Made by a program: the position numbers and the translations under genes. Source: Lachnospiraceae bacterium (GTDB lineage: Bacteria > Bacillota > Clostridia > Lachnospirales > Lachnospiraceae). From it: DNA of 64,000 bases. This document shows positions 59,590-64,000 of this stretch, in pieces (position 1 is the first letter of the stretch; each line of letters begins with the position of its first letter). The stretch spans positions 62,001 to 126,000 of the forward strand of contig JAILOV010000056.1 of assembly GCA_024690605.1 (NCBI GenBank). The letters run 5' to 3'. Below the pieces are notes generated by a model, which did no database searches, was not told where the DNA came from, and worked only from the letters and a program-made list of their open reading frames with translations.

Positions 59590-60387
59590 TTGCTGAACAA
59601 CAGTCCGGAGATCGAACAACTGAAGAGAGAGGCGGAAGAACTTCTCGGCGCGGAGGATCTGAAACGTTACGTGAATGATGTGTGCGGACTCTATGCCTAT
59701 GTACAGGAGGATCGCATCTGCACGCTCTTTGAGCGCGCGCTGCTTCTGTCCGTCAGCGAAGGGGACGGGCTGAACACCTGGCTTTCCATTATTGCCAGAC
59801 TGTGGGAATTCCTTCTGGATATGGATCATGTGTCCGTGTTCCCCTACACCTTAAAGCTTCCGGATCTGATGAATGCGGGGAGCATGCAGAAAACATCGGA
59901 TCGGGATATCGTGCTGCACACGATCGAGGAGGACGGGGTTCTGGAGAGCATCTTCGGACGGCGGATCCTTTGCGTGGACATCACCGCGTGGATCGACAGG
60001 GTCGAGGGCGCGGATTTCCGCGCGGTGCTTTCGCGGCTTAAGCAGAGCATGGAGGATCAGTTCGTCGTCTTCCGTATCCCCGCGGTGGACGCGGTGACGC
60101 TGCGCCGGATCAGGGAGGCGATCGGCTGGTTCATGAACGTGGACGCGCTCTACTGCCCGCCCTTCACGATCGACGATTACCTGATCTATGCCATGCGGCG
60201 ACTGGAAAGATCCGGCATCCGCGTCGAGGCGGGGGTGACGGAGCCTCTTCGCGAGATCATCACCAATGAACGGAGGGACCGGGGATTCTGCGGCTTCAAA
60301 ACGGTGCGCAGGATCACGGACGAGCTGACCTTTGCCGCTCTCAGAAATGCCTGCGCGGAGAAGGGAAGGGAGGATGGCCATGAGTGA
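59590..60387 (+). CDS. Stand-alone homologue of the degenerate AAA-like domain
   Basis: 265 aa, TTG start seven bases after GAGGAG. It aligns in order with residues about 110-345 of the preceding protein: LLGAEDLKRYVNDV versus LVGMEEFKRLCHDI, LLSVSEGDGLNTW versus LFSVSGGDGFSLY, QFVVFRIPAV versus LPVFKIPYL, YCPPFTIDDYLIYAMRRL versus DVPPFSTEQYSEVAIRHL, GFCGFKTVRRITDEL versus HFYGFRSVRALAEEI. There is no Walker A or B. I infer a regulatory or assembly partner of the AAA hexamer. It overlaps the next gene by eight bases. Confidence 0.82.
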   Translation: MLNNSPEIEQLKREAEELLGAEDLKRYVNDVCGLYAYVQEDRICTLFERALLLSVSEGDGLNTWLSIIARLWEFLLDMDHVSVFPYTLKLPDLMNAGSMQKTSDRDIVLHTIEEDGVLESIFGRRILCVDITAWIDRVEGADFRAVLSRLKQSMEDQFVVFRIPAVDAVTLRRIREAIGWFMNVDALYCPPFTIDDYLIYAMRRLERSGIRVEAGVTEPLREIITNERRDRGFCGFKTVRRITDELTFAALRNACAEKGREDGHE

Positions 60388-61330
60388 AAAATTCAATTTC
60401 AAATCACAGGAGAGCGAAAAGTATAACTTCAGAGAACCGGAAGGCGTGAAGAAATACAATTTCAGGCCATCGGAGGAATTGCGGATGGATCCGCGGGAGA
60501 TCGAGCCGATCTACAATTATCAGTTTACCACCGACGCCGAGGACAATGATCTGACGCTGGAGATCCCGGGCTATTTCAAGGGCGTGCCGCTGGTGAAGGA
60601 ACTGCACTATAACGGCGGCGAACACGGGATCTATGTCAGGAACGCGCATCAGATGCTTCTGTGCGATTTCATTCATGAGGGTGTGCGGGAATTGCTCTCT
60701 CAGGCACACGATATCTTCCTCTCGGAGACGGATGCCAAACAGGACTACATGATCCGGGTGGTCCATGATGACATCGACGCGCTCGCCGAAGAAGCGCTCA
60801 GGCTCCACGACTACCGTTTTCACTACCATCCCTTCCCGATCGCGGACGGCACCCTGACGATCGGCGAGGAACCGTGCGAGATCTGCGGAAAGAAGAAGGG
60901 GATCTACTACATCGATCCCGCCGGCACGGACGATCTGGGTGTCAGGAAGAAGGCCAGGATCCTGTGCCCGCACTGCATTCAGGAGAACCGGGAGATGCTG
61001 TTCTGGAATCTCGACGGGTGTTATCGCTCAAGGGCGGGTGACAAGGACGTTTATTACGGCGGTCTCCCGTTTTTTGACAAGGGGCGCGACGCGAGCTTCT
61101 GGGGCATCCACTGCAATCATCTGGCGATCTATCTGGGGAAGCTCGAACCGGAGGATCTGGTGCCTCTGCATGATGAGATCCTGTCGACCTGGAAATGGGA
61201 CGTGCTCAATCCCTATGCGGACATGGATCCCGCGGAGACACTCGGATGGTTTGACAGAGGCGGCCTGAACGCCTATCTGTTCAAGTGCAAGGAATGCGGA
61301 AAAAAACTCCTCGCTTTTTCACAGGTCTGA
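60380..61330 (+). CDS. CbrC-like (UPF0167) zinc-binding protein
   Basis: 316 aa; I choose the ATG at 60380, six bases after GGGAGG, over one directly touching it. The first about 35 residues contain a three-fold repeat (KFNFKSQESEK, KYNFREPEGVK, KYNFRPSEEL). From about 150 the CbrC pattern appears: YRFHYHPFPIADGTL, CEICGKKKGIYYI, ILCPHCIQEN and, at the end, YLFKCKECGKKL. The six cysteines in CxxC pairs should bind zinc. E. coli CbrC is linked to colicin E2 tolerance; biochemical function is unknown. A paralogue follows after 31 bases. Confidence 0.75.
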   Translation: MSEKFNFKSQESEKYNFREPEGVKKYNFRPSEELRMDPREIEPIYNYQFTTDAEDNDLTLEIPGYFKGVPLVKELHYNGGEHGIYVRNAHQMLLCDFIHEGVRELLSQAHDIFLSETDAKQDYMIRVVHDDIDALAEEALRLHDYRFHYHPFPIADGTLTIGEEPCEICGKKKGIYYIDPAGTDDLGVRKKARILCPHCIQENREMLFWNLDGCYRSRAGDKDVYYGGLPFFDKGRDASFWGIHCNHLAIYLGKLEPEDLVPLHDEILSTWKWDVLNPYADMDPAETLGWFDRGGLNAYLFKCKECGKKLLAFSQV

Positions 61331-61361
61331 GATCCGGAAGACGGGAACGGACAGACAGGCC

Positions 61362-62294
61362 ATGGAGATCGAGATCACCCCGGTATATGAGATGAATCCG
61401 GCATCGGAGCGGGAGCCGGCCGTGGATGTGCTGCGCATACCGCCGGAGGAGATCGAACCGCTGTGCACCTACAATATCCTGAAAAACGATGAGGAGCAGC
61501 TCCTGATCATCGTGCCCGGGTATTTCAAGGGAGAGCCGGTCCGCCCCGAGATCCACTACAACGCTGGACAGCACGCGATCCTGGCCAGAGGCCCGCATCA
61601 GGTTCTCCTGCTCGACGATCTGAACGCTCAGGTGCGGGGAGCACTCGCAGCCTCGGAACGGGTGCTGGTGCGGGAATGCGACAGCAAGCGCATGTATACG
61701 GCGAACCTCATCCGATCGGATATCGGTCCTTTTTCCCGCAGGATCCTGGAGGCGCATCGCTATTTCTTCGCTTTCCATCCGTTCCCGATCCATGACGGCA
61801 CGCTGAATATCGGTGAGGCGGTCTGTGACTACTGCCATACGCCGGTGAAGATCTACTACCGGGGCAGAACGGACGGGAACGAGGTGAAATGTGCCTGCCC
61901 GAACTGTCTGGAGAACAGCGAACCCATTGCGTTCGGGGACAGTTTTTTTCCGGAGATCGACGGACGCTGCATCACGGGAGAGAACTGGAGCGAAGTCTAC
62001 GGCGCGACGGTGCCCTATGAGGCGGGCGGAAGGGTCCCCGCGATCTGGGGGGTGCACTGCGGCTCGCTGGGGGTATATCTCGGCAAGTTGGAGCCGGAGG
62101 ATCTGATCCCGGATCTCATGGCGGAACTGAAGGAAACCTGGGATAATGAACTGAACATCCATCGTGAGGAGGATCCGGAGCGCGTTCTCACAGATCCGGT
62201 GAGAACCCGGACCGAAAGCGTGCACCTTTTCCGCTGCCCGGTGTGCGTCAGGGTGTTCTGTATCTTTGTTGATGAGAGTCGACGACAGGAGTAG
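61362..62294 (+). CDS. CbrC-like zinc-binding protein, paralogue
   Basis: 310 aa. It parallels the preceding protein through most of its length: PEEIEPLCTYNI versus PREIEPIYNYQF, IIVPGYFKGEPVRPEIHYNA versus LEIPGYFKGVPLVKELHYNG, FFAFHPFPIHDGTLNIGE, CDYCHTPVKIYY, CACPNCLENSEP, VYLGKLEPEDLIP and LFRCPVCVRVF. Cys pairs are kept. It lacks the KYNF-type repeats at the start. The ribosome site is weak, so translation may depend on the upstream gene. It ends the Ter-like island; a response regulator starts four bases on. Confidence 0.75.
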   Translation: MEIEITPVYEMNPASEREPAVDVLRIPPEEIEPLCTYNILKNDEEQLLIIVPGYFKGEPVRPEIHYNAGQHAILARGPHQVLLLDDLNAQVRGALAASERVLVRECDSKRMYTANLIRSDIGPFSRRILEAHRYFFAFHPFPIHDGTLNIGEAVCDYCHTPVKIYYRGRTDGNEVKCACPNCLENSEPIAFGDSFFPEIDGRCITGENWSEVYGATVPYEAGGRVPAIWGVHCGSLGVYLGKLEPEDLIPDLMAELKETWDNELNIHREEDPERVLTDPVRTRTESVHLFRCPVCVRVFCIFVDESRRQE

Positions 62295-62297
62295 AAA

Positions 62298-63020
62298 ATG
62301 TACAGTGTTTATCTTGTGGATGATGATACGCTGATCCTGGAGGAACTGATCAATGTCGTTCCCTGGCTGGACAACGGCTTTGAGATCGTGGGGAGTCAGA
62401 CCAGCTCCGAACTGGCCCTGGAGGAGATCGTGTTCCTTGCGCCGGACGTGGTGTTCTGTGATCTGAAGATGCCCGGGATCGACGGCAATGAACTCATCAA
62501 AAGACTCAAAGACGCCGGGGTGGATGCCGAATTTGTCATGATCTCGGCCTATGACAGCTTTGAAAATGTGCGCGCGTTTTTCCAGCAGTCCGGGTTTGAT
62601 TACATCTTAAAACCCGTGAACAACGATGACATCCAGATGGTGCTGGAAAAACTCCTTGTCCGGCTGTCGGATAAAAAACCCGCAAAGGACACGGAGACGC
62701 TTACGGAGAATCCGGGCTTCAACAGTCTGATCGCCTATGTGGACGAGCATTATGCGGAAAAACTGACACTCGACATGCTCTCCAAACGCTTCGGGTTCAG
62801 CAGGAACTATATCTGCGGGCTGTTCTCCAAGCATCTGAACACGTCACTGAGCTGCTATCTGACAAAGCTCAGGATGGAGCACGCCAAAGAGCTCCTGTCG
62901 GACAGGACGAAACTGATCAAAGAAGTGGCCGTAAGCTGCGGCTATTCCGAATACTATCATTTCTTCCGGGTCTTCAAATCCTATTACGGCATCTCACCGA
63001 AGGAAATGCAGGAAACCTGA
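62298..63020 (+). CDS. YesN-type response regulator with AraC helix-turn-helix
   Basis: 240 aa. The receiver domain (1-125) has DDD at 8-10, phospho-acceptor D55 in VFCDLKMPG, the Thr/Ser position as MISAYDSF and the switch lysine in YILKPV. The C-terminal AraC/XylS domain (about 140-240) has two helix-turn-helices ending YGISPKEMQET. YesN regulators usually control carbohydrate transport with a YesM kinase. No kinase is adjacent in the window, but the next gene is a truncated solute-binding lipoprotein and the kinase may lie beyond. AGGAG precedes the ATG by six bases. Confidence 0.93.
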   Translation: MYSVYLVDDDTLILEELINVVPWLDNGFEIVGSQTSSELALEEIVFLAPDVVFCDLKMPGIDGNELIKRLKDAGVDAEFVMISAYDSFENVRAFFQQSGFDYILKPVNNDDIQMVLEKLLVRLSDKKPAKDTETLTENPGFNSLIAYVDEHYAEKLTLDMLSKRFGFSRNYICGLFSKHLNTSLSCYLTKLRMEHAKELLSDRTKLIKEVAVSCGYSEYYHFFRVFKSYYGISPKEMQET

Positions 63021-63044
63021 CTTCTTCTGTGCTAAAATAGAGGA

Positions 63045-64000
63045 ATGAGTAAACGGCTTCTTTGTCCGATCCTGCTGTCCTGTATTATTGTCATGCTCCT
63101 GAGCGGCTGCGGTTCCGCGGTTCCGCGCGGGACGCTTCATGTCGCGCTTCCCTACTCGGACAATGTGCAGGATGCCGATACCAATTACTATATCGGCTGG
63201 CTCGAAGACAGGACGGGACTGGATCTGGAGATCACGACCGTGCGGCAGACCAGGAGCACGGATTATCTGGACATGCTGTTCTCCTCGGACACGGATATCG
63301 ATGTGATCCTGTTCGGCGGGGATTTCACGGTGAGCCCGGAAACGGTGGAAGCCTATGTGCGCGCCGGCGACATCGACGACACGGACGGGGTTTCCTGGTA
63401 TGCCAATGCGGGTGCCGATGCCAGAGAGGGCGCGGGACAGATCCTCTGGATCAACTATGAATGGCTGACCGGCCTGGGACTTGCGATCCCGACCACGACG
63501 GAAGAACTGGAAGCCGTCCTCTGCGCCTTCCGTGACAGGGATCCCAACGGCAACGGTCTGAAGGACGAGATCCCGCTGGCCGGTTCGATGGATGCCTATG
63601 TCTATTCCCCTGTAGAATTCATCCTGAATGCTTTTGTCTACAATGATCCCATCCATTCCCGCTACGGGCTCGGGGACGATGCGGATGTGCTGATGGCTTC
63701 CTCCGACGGATTCAGAGAGGGCCTCGCTTTCTGCCGCAGATTCTATGCCGAGGGGCTGCTGGATGCGCATTTTGCGGACTGCAGCCGGTCGCTCCTGTCG
63801 GAACTGGTCAATTCCCCTTCGGATCTGGTCGGCGCCTTTACCACCGGATCGATCTCCGATGTGGTCTATCAGGGCAATCCGGAGATCATGGCCAGATATG
63901 TGCATGTGCTTCCGCCGGAGGGTCCGGGCGGTGTGCGCAACGCGCTTTATTCCGTTCAGGAACCGACAGTCGGGGCCGTGATCACGAAGAGGAGCACAAA
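63045..64000 (+). CDS. Extracellular solute-binding lipoprotein (3' end beyond window)
   Basis: 318 codons are visible, open to the window edge. A lipoprotein signal ends in MLLSGC (Cys about 22). The mature part has family-1 solute-binding features: TLHVALPYSDN, IGWLEDRTGLDLEITTV, DIDVILFGGDF and the DPNGNGLKDEIPLAG box typical of LipO-like sugar-binding proteins. AATAGAGGA precedes the ATG. It follows the YesN regulator by 24 bases, so it may be a sensor or transport component of that regulator's system; no permease is visible. Confidence 0.82.
   Translation, partial: MSKRLLCPILLSCIIVMLLSGCGSAVPRGTLHVALPYSDNVQDADTNYYIGWLEDRTGLDLEITTVRQTRSTDYLDMLFSSDTDIDVILFGGDFTVSPETVEAYVRAGDIDDTDGVSWYANAGADAREGAGQILWINYEWLTGLGLAIPTTTEELEAVLCAFRDRDPNGNGLKDEIPLAGSMDAYVYSPVEFILNAFVYNDPIHSRYGLGDDADVLMASSDGFREGLAFCRRFYAEGLLDAHFADCSRSLLSELVNSPSDLVGAFTTGSISDVVYQGNPEIMARYVHVLPPEGPGGVRNALYSVQEPTVGAVITKRST

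Noticed and set aside
33121-62294. Genomic island borders such as att repeats, tRNA junction or integrase
   Set aside because: None was found; gene content, not mobility signals, defines the region.
1-64000. CRISPR arrays, rRNA and tRNA genes, transposons
   Set aside because: No regularly spaced repeat array, rRNA-like segment, tRNA cloverleaf with CCA context or transposase was recognised by eye; a covariance-model search would be needed to exclude small RNAs.

Overview
The window looks like chromosomal DNA from an anaerobic, plant- or host-glycan-using member of the Firmicutes, class Clostridia (Lachnospiraceae-like is my best guess). The grounds are strong AGGAGG ribosome-binding sites with GTG and TTG starts, a complete six-subunit Ech-type [NiFe] hydrogenase, pyrB joined to pyrI, a fused chorismate mutase-prephenate dehydratase, a YesN-type regulator, GH43 and GH29 glycosidases, and visibly GC-rich third codon positions. 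No rRNA, tRNA, CRISPR array, insertion sequence, integrase or prophage gene was seen.

Layout. 1-3.2 kb: translation genes (hemW and lepA leftward, rpsT rightward). 3.2-7 kb: HD-GYP-like protein, pilT, a HAD phosphatase, minC. 7-12.6 kb: echABCDEF-hypC from one strong promoter, then an MscS-like multi-TM protein. 13.9-21.4 kb: a GH43 glycosidase, two paralogous membrane GGDEF proteins and hypF, tightly packed. 21.6-24.7 kb: a CAP-domain lipoprotein, then pyrI, pyrB and a DUF5050 protein on the minus strand. 24.8-32.6 kb: pheA, a DUF815 ATPase, Ppx/GppA-HD, polyphosphate kinase and a GH29 fucosidase.

32.6-62.3 kb is the unusual part: about 30 kb of signalling and protein-quality-control genes resembling the tellurite-resistance-like (Ter) stress networks known from comparative genomics. 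It holds a FecR-domain membrane protein; two paralogous 720-740 aa proteins with a TIR-like domain, a TIR domain and Sel1/helical repeats; a two-TM Rossmann-like protein with an RyR-like tail (minus strand); a contiguous vWA - PP2C - Ser/Thr kinase triad; a repeated ~58-aa module shared by the kinase and the next gene; a zinc-ribbon/coiled-coil membrane protein; an M48 peptidase; a TerD protein with a Cys-rich head; a PAS-GGDEF protein; a TerB-like protein; a soluble ClpB-like AAA + receiver-like + FtsH-like AAA + M41 peptidase fusion; a CbbX/SpoVK-like AAA protein and a stand-alone copy of its degenerate N-terminal domain; two SUKH-family proteins; and two CbrC-like zinc proteins.

Two divergent promoter regions 20 kb apart in this island (33.2 kb and 53.9 kb) carry the same ~17-bp element as tandem copies exactly 21 bp apart, so I infer that the TIR operon and the AAA-protease operon share a regulator. 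A reasonable working model is an envelope- or stress-sensing, phosphorylation-controlled system with TIR effectors and dedicated ATP-dependent proteases. Its trigger, and whether it acts in phage defence, cannot be read from the sequence. The window closes with a YesN-type response regulator and a truncated solute-binding lipoprotein.
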